From Clostridium sp. M62/1 (GTDB taxonomy: Bacteria; Bacillota; Clostridia; Lachnospirales; Lachnospiraceae), in contig NZ_CP085988.1 in NCBI RefSeq assembly GCF_020736365.1, positions 812,001-876,000 of the forward strand: a stretch of 64,000 bases of DNA, in the 5' to 3' direction. The translations under genes and the position numbers were made by a program. Shown here piece after piece: positions 1-9,160 of this stretch (position 1 is the stretch's first letter; each line of letters starts with the position of its first letter). The notes beneath the pieces are model-generated. The model worked only from the letters and a program-made list of their open reading frames with translations, searched no databases and was not told where the DNA came from.

Positions 1-1208
1 TGCACAGATCCTCCTTCTGCAGGCAGGGAGCCGGATACATTCCCGTGATGTCTGGACGGACGCCAGTGCCTCTTTTCTGAAACGTGCTTTCCGGCTCTTC
101 CACGGCCCGCTGTTTCCTCCCCCTGTTCGGGCTGCTGCTGGCCGGACTGGGTCAGTTCCAGGAATACCTGCTCCAGAGAGGTCTTTTCCAGCTGCATGGA
201 GAGGATGGGGAGCCTGTTTTCAGATAAGGTATAAAAAATATCTTCTCGGACCCTGACGCTGTCCCTGTCAGGATTCTGAGAGGGAGAGAGGGAGAGGCGC
301 AGGCTGGTAAGGCAGCTTCGGTCAGAAGCTTTGTCTGCCTCCTGATTTTCAGCCTGCTCTGTCTCTGATTCCATTTCTGATTCCATTTCAGGTTCCATTT
401 CAGATTTTATCTCAGGTTTCATCTCAGACTTTATTTCAGGCTCCGAGGTCTCGATGGAAGCGATCCCGTCTACAGATGACAGAGCGCTGCTCACTGCATC
501 AGGGGAGCCCTTCACCGTCATAACCACAGTCTGAGCTCCTGCCATCTGGCTTTCCAGGCTTTCCGGGGTGCCGTTTGCCGCCAGCCTTCCGTGGGAGATA
601 ATCAGAATATGGTCACAGACGGCGCTGACCTCTGAAAGAATATGGGAACTTAAAATAACCGTGTGCTTTTTCCCCAGAGATTTGATCAGATCACGTATCT
701 CGATAATCTGTTTCGGATCAAGTCCTACCGTAGGCTCATCGAGGATAATGACAGGCGGCATACCGAGCACAGCCTGGGCCAGACCGACGCGCTGTCTGTA
801 GCCCTTGGAGAGATTTTTAATCAGACGCCCTTTTACGTCGTTAAGCATCGTCAGCTCCATGGCTTTGGAGACGGCCTCTTCCCTGTCTTTTTTAGGAATC
901 TTTTTCAATTCGGCTGCAAAGCTTAAGTATTCCAGCACCGTCATATCCAGGTAGAGAGGCGGGATTTCCGGCAGATAGCCGATGAGCCGCCTGGCCTCAT
1001 CCGGTTCCTCCAGAATGTTTTTCCCGTCGATCAGAACCTCCCCGTCAGTAGCGCCCAGGTATCCGGTCATAATGTTCATGGTTGTGGATTTCCCCGCTCC
1101 GTTGGGCCCGAGGAAACCGATAATTTCTCCGTCCCGGATAGTAAAGCTCAGGTGATCCACAGCCAGGCATCCCCCGTAGTCCTTAACGAGATTTTTCACT
1201 TCAATCAA
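1..1208 (-). CDS. ABC transporter ATP-binding protein (ABC-2/GldA-like), 3' end outside the window
   Basis: This is the ATPase subunit of an ABC-2-type exporter; the substrate is unknown. The start is a TTG at 1208 with GGAGG eight bases upstream, and the frame stays open to the window edge, so the C-terminus is missing. Translation shows a Walker A GPNGAGKST, the signature LSKGYRQRVGLAQA, Walker B VIILDEPTVGLDP and a switch His in LSSHILSEV. The tail LEKTSLEQVFLELTQ is typical of the end of this family, yet the frame continues for at least 50 more residues rich in Gln, Arg and His. An acidic Glu/Met/Lys repeat linker (about 350-445) interrupts the C-terminal domain. The permease gene probably lies beyond the window edge. 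Confidence 0.9.
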   Translation of the reverse strand, partial: MIEVKNLVKDYGGCLAVDHLSFTIRDGEIIGFLGPNGAGKSTTMNIMTGYLGATDGEVLIDGKNILEEPDEARRLIGYLPEIPPLYLDMTVLEYLSFAAELKKIPKKDREEAVSKAMELTMLNDVKGRLIKNLSKGYRQRVGLAQAVLGMPPVIILDEPTVGLDPKQIIEIRDLIKSLGKKHTVILSSHILSEVSAVCDHILIISHGRLAANGTPESLESQMAGAQTVVMTVKGSPDAVSSALSSVDGIASIETSEPEIKSEMKPEIKSEMEPEMESEMESETEQAENQEADKASDRSCLTSLRLSLSPSQNPDRDSVRVREDIFYTLSENRLPILSMQLEKTSLEQVFLELTQSGQQQPEQGEETAGRGRAGKHVSEKRHWRPSRHHGNVSGSLPAEGGSV

Positions 1209-1598
1209 GATAGAATCCTCCTTTTTCACCGAGGGCGCAAAACCGCCTGCCCCGAAGCCATAAACCACTCCAGGGCATCAGAAAAACGTCCCCTGCATCT
1301 AGGAGGGATCATAGAAAGAAAAAGTGAAAATTCTGTGTTCATTCTGTGAGAAAACCATGATAATTCTGTGTCCTCCCGGGAATCAACCGCAGCAAACGAC
1401 ACCCGAAACAAAAAATGGTACAGCGCGAAGGGAAGATGTGGTATACTAGCGAGGAAAATGCATGCCATGCCTGCATGAGCCTGCATTTGACGAGCAGTCC
1501 CCCTACCCGGCAGGAGCAGGGCGCGCCCCGGCAGAAATCCGGATCCTTTCTTGCAGCCCCTTTACGCTCGATTACACCCCATTCAAAGGAGTCACCAC
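1209..1598. other. Divergent intergenic region between the ABC ATPase and jetA
   Basis: No convincing gene lies here; short open frames on both strands have no ribosome binding site or family resemblance. The region should hold the promoters of both flanking genes. A TATACT hexamer at 1442-1447 is a possible -10 box for jetA, but no good -35 box was found. The jetA ribosome binding site AAAGGA lies at 1585-1590. Confidence 0.5.
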
Positions 1599-3044
1599 AT
1601 GAAACTTCTGAACGAAATCCCGTCCTCATTCTGGGGACTTTTCCGTTCCCCAAACAGGGAAATATATATAGAAGCCCTCTTAAAAATCAACGAAGAGTAT
1701 CAGTACAGCAACTATTTCCTGAGCAGGGAGATGTGCATCCAGGTGCTGGGCGATTACTTTTCCAGGCGCCAGGTGGAGATTGAGAGAGAACAGGAGGAGG
1801 CTGAGGCAGATACCCTGGAGCCGCCGGCCACACGTATTCTCAACTGGCTGATCAGAACCAGGTGGCTGCGCCGCCAGGAGGATTTTGTCAACCTGTCGGT
1901 CAATATCGTCATTCCCGACTATGCCGCGGTCTTTATCGGCGCATTCGAGCGGCTGATCGGGGAGGAGGGAGACGAGGCGGACATCTATATCCAGAACATT
2001 TATGCCAACCTCTTCTCCTACCGGAACGATCCCCGGGCATCCATCGCCCTGTTAAACACAGCCCTTGTAAATACCAGAAGGCTTAACAAGACCCTTCAGG
2101 ACATGCTTCACAACATGGACAAATTTTTTACAAGCCTGCTGGATCAGAAATTTTACGGGGAGCTGCTGCGGGAACACCTGGACGGATATGTGGAAGAGAT
2201 TGTAAAGAAAAAATACCATATTTTAAAGACATCCGATAATTTCTACCTGTACAAGGCAGATATCAAGCAGTGGCTGAAGCTCCTCAGAGAGGAGCCGGAG
2301 TACCTGGAGCTCACCATCCGCCGGGGAGGAAAAAAGCTGGAGCTTTCAGAGGCAGTCCGCCTGCTCGATGACATTGAGAGAGGATTTGATGACATCGAAC
2401 GCCGGATTGCCAACATGGACAGGGAGCACACCCGCTATGTGAGAGTTACAGTGAGCCGTCTCTACTATCTCTTAAATAAGGAAGAGGACACGAAAGGGCT
2501 GATTTTACAGCTTCTGAACCGAATGTCCCGGGAGGAGGATCCGGAGCCCCTTATCAGAAAGACGGCGGCCAGGATGAACCTTTCAAGAAGAGAGCTGCTC
2601 TCTGACAAATCCCTCTACAGGAAGCGAAAGCCCAGGGAAGCCTTCCGGGAGAAGCTGCAGCCGGAGGAGGCTCCCAAGGAGCTTTCCAGGGAAGAGCTTC
2701 TGAGCCTGAACCGGGTTTCGGCAAAATACACCAGAGAAGAGATTACAGACTTCATCAGAGAGCGGATGGAGGATAAGGCTGCGGCGATCACAGGAGACAG
2801 CGTCCGAAGCGAAGAAGATTTTGAAAAGCTGATCCTGGCCTATGATTACTCCTTAAAAAAAGAAAGCCCCTTCAGGACAGAGGGGGAGCCGGAGTCCATC
2901 GACAACGGAGCCTATGTGTTTCCGGCTCTTGTATTCAGAGAAAAGACAAAAGCGGGGGAGCCAGAGAGGCGCGCCGGGGAGGAGACGAAGGGCAGCTACC
3001 ATACAGGAAAGGGACAGATAAGAGAAGATGATACCATATTTTAA
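1599..3044 (+). CDS. jetA: JetA/MksF-like kleisin subunit of a Wadjet-type SMC complex
   Basis: This is a predicted kleisin-like subunit (481 residues) of a Wadjet/MksBEF complex, which in known systems bridges the SMC heads and loads on DNA. I recognise the family (JetA, DUF5716 by recall) from the N-terminal segment with FYRSP-like FRSPNREIYIEALLKIN, the ILNWLIRTRWLRRQED motif and the long helical middle. The start is set at ATG 1599, nine bases after AAAGGA; an upstream in-frame ATG at 1551 has no ribosome binding site. The C-terminal third is highly charged and may be disordered. It overlaps jetB by 17 bases, which implies translational coupling. The subtype assignment is uncertain. Confidence 0.85.
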   Translation: MKLLNEIPSSFWGLFRSPNREIYIEALLKINEEYQYSNYFLSREMCIQVLGDYFSRRQVEIEREQEEAEADTLEPPATRILNWLIRTRWLRRQEDFVNLSVNIVIPDYAAVFIGAFERLIGEEGDEADIYIQNIYANLFSYRNDPRASIALLNTALVNTRRLNKTLQDMLHNMDKFFTSLLDQKFYGELLREHLDGYVEEIVKKKYHILKTSDNFYLYKADIKQWLKLLREEPEYLELTIRRGGKKLELSEAVRLLDDIERGFDDIERRIANMDREHTRYVRVTVSRLYYLLNKEEDTKGLILQLLNRMSREEDPEPLIRKTAARMNLSRRELLSDKSLYRKRKPREAFREKLQPEEAPKELSREELLSLNRVSAKYTREEITDFIRERMEDKAAAITGDSVRSEEDFEKLILAYDYSLKKESPFRTEGEPESIDNGAYVFPALVFREKTKAGEPERRAGEETKGSYHTGKGQIREDDTIF

Positions 3045-3723
3045 TGAGCTGCTTCAGGAGGAGCGGGAGGAGCTTACCCAGGCTATCCGGCTTCTGGAGC
3101 GGCAGACCTATGTGCTGGAGAGAAAATATGACAGGAAAACGGGGCGCTACCAGTATTCCGGTGTGTACAGAACCCTGGAACGCCACATGGAGTTTCTGCG
3201 GGAATACCTGGAAATATCCGGTATTTCTATCTATGAGGATATTCAGCTGGGTGTGATTTACATAAAAGGGGAGGCAGTCCTGGCAGAAAAGCTGCCGAAG
3301 CTCGCCACCCTGTACCTGCTCATCTTAAAGGTGATCTACGATGAGCAGATGACAGAGGCCTCCAACAGCCTTGCAGTCCACACGACCCTGGGAGAGCTCA
3401 GCGAGAGGCTCGGCGTGTTTGGCCTGACCGGGAGGACGGCTCCCACAGAAATCCGACGGGCGTTAAGCCTTCTGAAAAAGTATCAGATCATCGAGCCGCT
3501 GGATCTGATGGACGATCTGGATGGAAATATGCGGCTGATCCTCTATCCCACCATTAACCTGATCCTGACCGGAAACGATGTGAGAGAGCTTCTGTCAGAG
3601 CTTGGAGAAGGAGAAGGGCAGGACAGGCAGCTGACACGAGACACAGAAGAAGCGGCGGATAGAGAAGAAAACGAGACAGACGGGGAAGAAAATGAGACGG
3701 ACGGAGAGGAGGATTCCAGATGA
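3028..3723 (+). CDS. jetB: JetB/MksE-like subunit of a Wadjet-type SMC complex
   Basis: This is the MukE/MksE-like accessory subunit (231 residues) expected to sit on the kleisin. The order kleisin, small subunit, large SMC ATPase, all overlapping, is the diagnostic Wadjet/Mks arrangement. The protein has winged-helix-like segments (TLGELSERLGVFGLTGR, then EIRRALSLLKKYQIIEPLD) that fit MukE-type folds. The last 30 residues are very acidic and contain a duplicated seven-residue unit (EENETDG twice), encoded by a 21-bp direct repeat near 3664-3705. Its start lies inside jetA and its stop overlaps the jetC start (ATGA), so the three genes form one translationally coupled operon. Confidence 0.85.
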   Translation: MIPYFNELLQEEREELTQAIRLLERQTYVLERKYDRKTGRYQYSGVYRTLERHMEFLREYLEISGISIYEDIQLGVIYIKGEAVLAEKLPKLATLYLLILKVIYDEQMTEASNSLAVHTTLGELSERLGVFGLTGRTAPTEIRRALSLLKKYQIIEPLDLMDDLDGNMRLILYPTINLILTGNDVRELLSELGEGEGQDRQLTRDTEEAADREENETDGEENETDGEEDSR

Positions 3724-6700
3724 ATGACAAGGGATTCAAGGCGCTGACGCGGATCTGCCTGAACAACTGGCACTATATCAGCCATAAGGTGCTGTCCTTA
3801 AACAGCGGGATCAACTTTTTCACCGGACACTCGGGGAGCGGAAAGTCCACGATCATTGACGCCATGCAGATCGTTCTCTATGCAAACACAGACGGCCGCG
3901 GGTTTTTCAATAAGGCGGCTGCCGATGATTCAGACAGAAGCCTGATTGAATACCTGAGGGGAATGGTGAATATAGAGGAAAACAACCGGTTTGCCTATCT
4001 GAGGAATCAGAACTTTTCCACGACAATCGCCCTGGAATTTACGGAGACGGAGGGCGGTGAGGCCCAGTGTGTCGGCGTGGCCTTTGACGTGGAGACGGCG
4101 TCCAACCAGGTGAACCGCCTGTTTTTCTGGCATAAGGGGAGACTGCCGGAGCATTTCTACCGGACTGCCGATCGCACCATGACCATCAGCGAGGTGAGAG
4201 ACTTCCTGAAGAAAAATTTCACAAAGGAGGACAGCTTCTACGGCCCTCACAACGAGAGATTCCGCTCTCAGCTCTACAGCACCTATCTGGGAGGCCTCGA
4301 CAAGGAGAAGTTCCCCCTTCTTTTTAAGAGGGCCATTCCCTTTAAGATGAATATCCGCCTGGAGGATTTTGTGAAGGAGTACATCTGTACGGAGGATGAC
4401 ATTCACATCGAAGATATGCAGGAAAGCGTCATGCAGTATGGGCGCATGAAGAAAAAAATCGACGATACGGTCCGGGAGATGGAGGAGCTCTCAGAACTGA
4501 ATCAGGCCTTTCTGCAGGTCCGGGAGGCCGAGGGGGAGATGGAAGGGTATCATGCCCTTGCAAAGGAAATGGAGATTCTGGCCCTGAAGGGAAGAGTCAG
4601 GCGCCTTGGACGTGAGGCAGAGGCGGCAAGGGAGGAGGCAAAAAGACAGTCTGAGTCGAAAGCGCAGCTTGAGGAGCGGATTCAGGAGAAGGAAGCCGGG
4701 AGAGAGGAACTTCTGAAAAAAATCGCTTCCACCGGCTATGAGGATCTGAAGGAAAAGCTGAAAACCCTGAAGGAGCTGATTGAGCAGTACGAAAAAAGTG
4801 AGGCGAGGTTTCAGAAAACTGCCGCAGGCTTAAAGGGCTGGGAGGAGGCTGACTGCACTGCAAACCAGACCCTCTGGGACATCGAGGCCTTTGAGAAAAG
4901 AGAGATCTCAGAGGAGGGGCTTCACAGCCTGAAGCAGAGCATAGAGGCCATGAGGAAGGAGGCCGATGAGGAGAGAAAGGAGGCAGAGTCGGAGATACGC
5001 CGGCTGAAGCGGGCTCAGACGGAGGCGAGGGAGAACCTGAAGGAGTTAAAACAGGGGCGCAAGGCCTACCCGAAAGAGCTCCTGAATGCCAGAACCTACA
5101 TTCAGAAACGCTTCCTGGAGGAGTTCCAGAAGCCGGTTCAGGTGGATATTCTGGCGGATCTTCTGGACATCAGGAGCGAGCGGTGGAGAAATGCGGTGGA
5201 GGGCTATCTGGGAGGCAATAAGCTGTCCCTGGTGGTAGAGCCAAGGTACGTGCGTTCTGCCATGCGCTTTTACAATGAGCTGGACAGAAGGGCCTATTAC
5301 CGGGTGTCTGTGGTGGACACGGAGCAGGCGGTCAGGGACAGTCACCCGGTGCTTGACCATGCCCTGTCGGAGGAGGTGTCCGCTCAGACGGAGTACGTCC
5401 GGTCCTATGTGGATTTTATGCTGGGAAAGGTGATAAAGTGTGAGGGGATTGACGAGCTTCGCCAGTGCCGGATCGGCATCACCGACGACTGCCTTCTCTA
5501 TCACAGCTGCCGCCTGCAGTATATAAACCCGGAAAATTATACGAGGGGAGCCTATATCGGCGCCCTGAGCATGAAAAAGAGAATTGAAAACCTGGAGGAG
5601 GAGCTTCGGGAGATTGGGGAGGAACTTAAGCCTCTGGAGGAAACCAGGCAGACCTGCGATCAGGTTCTGTCCCTGGAACCTCTTTCTCTGACTGTGTCTG
5701 AGTATGGGGAAATGTTTGAGGACCTGAAGAACCTGAAAAAGAAGAGGGCTGAGAAAAAACGCCAGGAGCAGGCCCTTCTCGAACTTTCTGAGGGACAGAT
5801 AAGCGCCTGGGAGAAAGAGCGGGAGGAGCTTCAGAAGGAGATAGAGCAGGACCGCGGGGCTTTGAAGGCCCTGGAGGAGAACCTCTGGAAGCTGAATCGT
5901 GATATTCAGGGCAGGGAAAAGCAGAATATAGAGCTTCAGGGAGAGCTGTCACAGAGGGAGAGAGAGCTTTCCGAAATGAAAAAAGAGATGGAGGAAAAGA
6001 GCGGAACCCATGCTCTCGAGCAGTTTGAAGCGAAGAAGGAGGAGGCCCTGCTGTCAGCTTTTAAGGCAGTTCCGGACGGCTATTCCACGGCAGAATACGC
6101 CCTGGAGCGGCCGGCTCAGTGCGAGAGGCTGAGGGAGACCTTTGAAAACCTGGAAAGAGAGTCAGGAGAGCGCAGAGAGAGCCGCTTTGAGAGGCTGGAA
6201 AAGCAGCGGATCGAGTACTTAAGGCGCCATCCTGGCCGCCGCTTCTCGCCCTCCGACAGAGGAAATGAGGAGTACGACAAACTTTTGGCGGAGCTTTCCT
6301 GTGACCGCCTTTCAGAGTACAGGGAGAAGGCGGCCGAGCAGGCCAGAACGGCAGTGGAGCACTTTAAGGATGACTTTATCTTTAAGATAAGAAGCGCCAT
6401 CAAGGAGGCCTACCACCGGAGAGACGAGCTGAACGAGATTATCAGCTCGCTGGATTTCGGAAAGGATAAGTACCGTTTTGTCATCGAGAAAAACAGGGGG
6501 GCTGACGGAAAGTATTACGACATGTTTATGGATGAGGCCCTGGAGATTAATCCGGCCAGTCTGAGCCAGAACATGGACAACCAGATGAATTTCTTCACCA
6601 TGGCCCACGAGGACCGGTACGGGGCGATGATGAACGAGCTCATAGACATTTTCATTCCGCCGGATCAGGCCGCCGCCAGGGAGCAGGAGGAGGCCAGAAG

Positions 6701-7145
6701 GCAGATGGAAAAGTATGCAGATTACAGAACCTATCTTTCCTTTGACATGCAGCAGATTATCGAGGGGGAGGAGACCATGTACATTCCATTGAGCCGGATG
6801 ATCAAGAAAAACTCCGGCGGAGAGGGGCAGAACCCCTTCTATGTGGCACTCTTAGCCAGCTTTGCCCAGGCCTACCGCATCAACCTGCCGGCCCGGTTCA
6901 GAAGAAACACAACCATCCGCCTGGTGGTGCTGGACGAGGCCTTCTCCAAGATGGATGCGGAAAAGGTGGCAAGCTGTATCCGCCTGATCCGCGGCCTGGG
7001 CTTCCAGGCGATCATCAGCGCCACCAACGACAAGATCCAGAACTACCTGGAAAATGTAGACAAGACCTTCGTGTTTGCAAATCCGGGAAAAAAGTTTATC
7101 TCCATTCAGGAGTTTGAGAGGAAGGAGTTCGGGGAGCTGGAGTAA
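3720..7145 (+). CDS. jetC: JetC/MksB-like SMC ATPase of a Wadjet-type complex
   Basis: This is an SMC-like ATPase of 1141 residues, predicted to extrude DNA loops with JetA and JetB. Walker A is GHSGSGKST at residues 36-44. Two long coiled-coil arms rich in Glu, Lys and Arg flank a globular hinge around residues 450-620. The C-terminal head carries the signature NSGGEGQNPFYVALLASF and the Walker B stretch LVVLDEAFSKMD. All ATPase motifs look intact, so the motor should be active. The gene ends 36 bases before a strong terminator and no jetD (TOPRIM nuclease) follows. In this respect it resembles MksBEF chromosome-organising condensins more than full Wadjet. Confidence 0.92.
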   Translation: MNDKGFKALTRICLNNWHYISHKVLSLNSGINFFTGHSGSGKSTIIDAMQIVLYANTDGRGFFNKAAADDSDRSLIEYLRGMVNIEENNRFAYLRNQNFSTTIALEFTETEGGEAQCVGVAFDVETASNQVNRLFFWHKGRLPEHFYRTADRTMTISEVRDFLKKNFTKEDSFYGPHNERFRSQLYSTYLGGLDKEKFPLLFKRAIPFKMNIRLEDFVKEYICTEDDIHIEDMQESVMQYGRMKKKIDDTVREMEELSELNQAFLQVREAEGEMEGYHALAKEMEILALKGRVRRLGREAEAAREEAKRQSESKAQLEERIQEKEAGREELLKKIASTGYEDLKEKLKTLKELIEQYEKSEARFQKTAAGLKGWEEADCTANQTLWDIEAFEKREISEEGLHSLKQSIEAMRKEADEERKEAESEIRRLKRAQTEARENLKELKQGRKAYPKELLNARTYIQKRFLEEFQKPVQVDILADLLDIRSERWRNAVEGYLGGNKLSLVVEPRYVRSAMRFYNELDRRAYYRVSVVDTEQAVRDSHPVLDHALSEEVSAQTEYVRSYVDFMLGKVIKCEGIDELRQCRIGITDDCLLYHSCRLQYINPENYTRGAYIGALSMKKRIENLEEELREIGEELKPLEETRQTCDQVLSLEPLSLTVSEYGEMFEDLKNLKKKRAEKKRQEQALLELSEGQISAWEKEREELQKEIEQDRGALKALEENLWKLNRDIQGREKQNIELQGELSQRERELSEMKKEMEEKSGTHALEQFEAKKEEALLSAFKAVPDGYSTAEYALERPAQCERLRETFENLERESGERRESRFERLEKQRIEYLRRHPGRRFSPSDRGNEEYDKLLAELSCDRLSEYREKAAEQARTAVEHFKDDFIFKIRSAIKEAYHRRDELNEIISSLDFGKDKYRFVIEKNRGADGKYYDMFMDEALEINPASLSQNMDNQMNFFTMAHEDRYGAMMNELIDIFIPPDQAAAREQEEARRQMEKYADYRTYLSFDMQQIIEGEETMYIPLSRMIKKNSGGEGQNPFYVALLASFAQAYRINLPARFRRNTTIRLVVLDEAFSKMDAEKVASCIRLIRGLGFQAIISATNDKIQNYLENVDKTFVFANPGKKFISIQEFERKEFGELE

Positions 7146-7180
7146 AAGAAAGAAGGGCAGAAGAGAGGCGAGGCAGAAAA

Positions 7181-7228
7181 AAGGAGGGTTTTCAGTTCCG
7201 GGAAAGTCACTGAAAACCCTCCTTTTTT
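7181..7228 (+). terminator. Rho-independent terminator of the jetABC operon
   Basis: A perfect 15-bp stem (7181-7195 with 7210-7224) starts AAGGAGGG and is followed by six T residues. It lies just after jetC and closes the operon. The A-rich left flank could also make it work on the other strand. Confidence 0.92.
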
Positions 7229-7404
7229 CTGATGGATTTACGCAGCTGTTCGCCGGGGAGAAAGGGAAAAAAGGGTTTTGGAGGAGGATGAGATGTCCTT
7301 TGCCCTGTCTTGCATGGGCCTTTTTCATGTGCTATGATAGGGAGAAAAAGGTGAACAGAGTTAAAGAGCAACACGGAAGAGAGATAGAATAAAGAGGTTG
7401 TACA

Positions 7405-8538
7405 ATGGAACAGAAGAAGACGAGGGTGGTGAGAATCCACGAGGAGTACAGGAAGAAAAAGGAGAGCGAGGCCTTTGAGGCGGCGTTTGGAGCCGCAAAC
7501 GGGGACGGCGGGCTGACCCAGGAGGACAGGGCGGTTCTTGCTGAGGCGGCTGCTGTCCTGCGGGAGGGAGGACTGGTGGCCTTCCCCACAGAGACGGTTT
7601 ACGGCCTGGGAGCAAACGCGCTGGATGAGACGGCGGCCAGGAGAATTTACGAGGCCAAGGGAAGACCCTCCGACAACCCGCTGATCGCCCACATTGCAGA
7701 TTTTGAGGCCCTTGCCCCTCTCACGGCGGAGATACCGGAGGCGGGGAGAAAGCTGGCTGAGGCCTTCTGGCCGGGGCCTCTCACCATGGTTTTTAAAAAG
7801 AGCGGGGTGGTGCCCCACGGCACCACGGGAGGTCTTGAGACAGTGGCTGTCAGGATGCCAAGCGATCCGGTGGCCAGGGAGCTGATCCGCCTGGCGGGAG
7901 TTCCCATAGCGGCGCCCAGCGCCAACACCTCTGGCCGTCCAAGCCCCACCAGGGCGGAGCATGTGCTTCAGGACATGGATGGGAAAATCGAGATGATTGT
8001 AGACGGAGGGCCTGTGGGGATCGGCGTAGAGTCCACGATTGTAGATGTGACCGAGGAGATTCCGACGCTTTTAAGACCCGGAGCCGTCACGATGGAGATG
8101 CTGAGAAGCGTTGTGGGGGAGACTGCGGTTGATCCGGCGATCACCGGCCCCATGAGAGCAGATATAAAGCCAAAGGCTCCCGGAATGAAGTACCGCCACT
8201 ATGCTCCGAAGGCGGATCTGACGCTGGTGGAGGGAGAGACAGACGCAGTAGTGTCCCGCATCAATGCCCTGGCGGCAGAAAAGCTCGGTGCAGGCCAGAG
8301 GGTGGGAATCATCTGCACAGAGGAGACGAAGGACCGGTATCCGGCAGGCATTTTAAAAAGCATCGGAATGAGAGCCAACGAGGCCACGGTGGCCCACAAC
8401 CTGTACGCGGTTCTCAGAGAGTTTGACGATCTGGAGGTGGACTGCATCTTCTCAGAGAGCTTTCAGGCCGACGATCTGGGACAGGCAATCATGAACCGCT
8501 TAAACAAGGCCGCCGGATACCACAAGATTCAGGTGTAG
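7405..8538 (+). CDS. ywlC: L-threonylcarbamoyladenylate synthase (Sua5/YwlC)
   Basis: It makes threonylcarbamoyl-AMP from threonine, bicarbonate and ATP for the t6A37 modification of tRNAs that read ANN codons. The 377-residue length fits the two-domain Sua5 type. The YrdC domain shows AFPTETVYGLGANA (about residues 56-69), GRPSDNPLIAH, the SANTSG(R) motif in PSANTSGRPSPT and VESTIVD. The C-terminal Sua5 domain follows PGMKYRHYAPKA. About 50 charged residues precede the YrdC domain. It is transcribed separately from the jet operon, behind that operon's terminator, and leads into a housekeeping series on the same strand. Confidence 0.95.
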   Translation: MEQKKTRVVRIHEEYRKKKESEAFEAAFGAANGDGGLTQEDRAVLAEAAAVLREGGLVAFPTETVYGLGANALDETAARRIYEAKGRPSDNPLIAHIADFEALAPLTAEIPEAGRKLAEAFWPGPLTMVFKKSGVVPHGTTGGLETVAVRMPSDPVARELIRLAGVPIAAPSANTSGRPSPTRAEHVLQDMDGKIEMIVDGGPVGIGVESTIVDVTEEIPTLLRPGAVTMEMLRSVVGETAVDPAITGPMRADIKPKAPGMKYRHYAPKADLTLVEGETDAVVSRINALAAEKLGAGQRVGIICTEETKDRYPAGILKSIGMRANEATVAHNLYAVLREFDDLEVDCIFSESFQADDLGQAIMNRLNKAAGYHKIQV

Positions 8539-8629
8539 GGAGATCAGAAGACCGGGGAGAGATGCCGGGGAAATTCCGGGGACAGACCCCGGCCGCAGTT
8601 TCGCAGACAGGAAGGAGAAGAGAGGAAAA

Positions 8630-9160
8630 ATGGAGCAGACAGCAAAAATCAGGGGGGACTTTCATAAGTCAGAAAAGCGTCAGGATTATATCACATGGGA
8701 TGAGTATTTTATGGGGGTTGCCAAGCTGGCAGCCATGCGTTCAAAGGATCCCAGCACCCAGGTGGGGGCCTGCATTGTCAGCAGCGACAATAAAATTCTG
8801 TCCATGGGGTACAACGGGTTTCCCATCGGGTGCTCCGACGACGAGTTTCCGTGGGGAAAGGAGCATGAGACAGACGATCCATACAACGCTAAATACCTCT
8901 ACACGACCCACAGCGAGCTGAATGCGATTTTAAACTACAGAGGGGGAAGCCTTGAGGGGAGCAAGCTGTATGTGACCTTATTTCCCTGCAATGAGTGCGC
9001 CAAGGCCATTATCCAGGCAGGAATCCGCACCCTGGTCTATGACAGCGACAAGTACCAGGACACTCCTTCTGTGCGCGCTTCCAAGCGGATGCTGGATGCA
9101 GCGGGGGTAAGATATTACAAGTACAGCCATACGGGGAGAAAGATTGAGGTGTGCCTGTAG
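8630..9160 (+). CDS. dCMP deaminase (ComE-type deoxycytidylate deaminase)
   Basis: It deaminates dCMP to dUMP, feeding thymidylate synthesis. The 176-residue protein has the zinc-binding cytidine-deaminase signature: HSELNAI near residue 93 (His ligand and catalytic Glu) and PCNEC near residue 118 (two Cys ligands). Also visible are DPSTQVGACIV and MGYNGFP, typical of the dCMP deaminase branch. The ATG follows a purine-rich AGGAGAAGAG site. Its stop codon directly abuts the next ATG at 9161, suggesting cotranscription with the radical SAM gene. Confidence 0.93.
   Translation: MEQTAKIRGDFHKSEKRQDYITWDEYFMGVAKLAAMRSKDPSTQVGACIVSSDNKILSMGYNGFPIGCSDDEFPWGKEHETDDPYNAKYLYTTHSELNAILNYRGGSLEGSKLYVTLFPCNECAKAIIQAGIRTLVYDSDKYQDTPSVRASKRMLDAAGVRYYKYSHTGRKIEVCL

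Noticed and set aside
1226..1653. Antisense genes in the ABC-jetA gap
   Set aside because: Overlapping short frames on both strands without ribosome binding sites, family motifs or coding-like composition.
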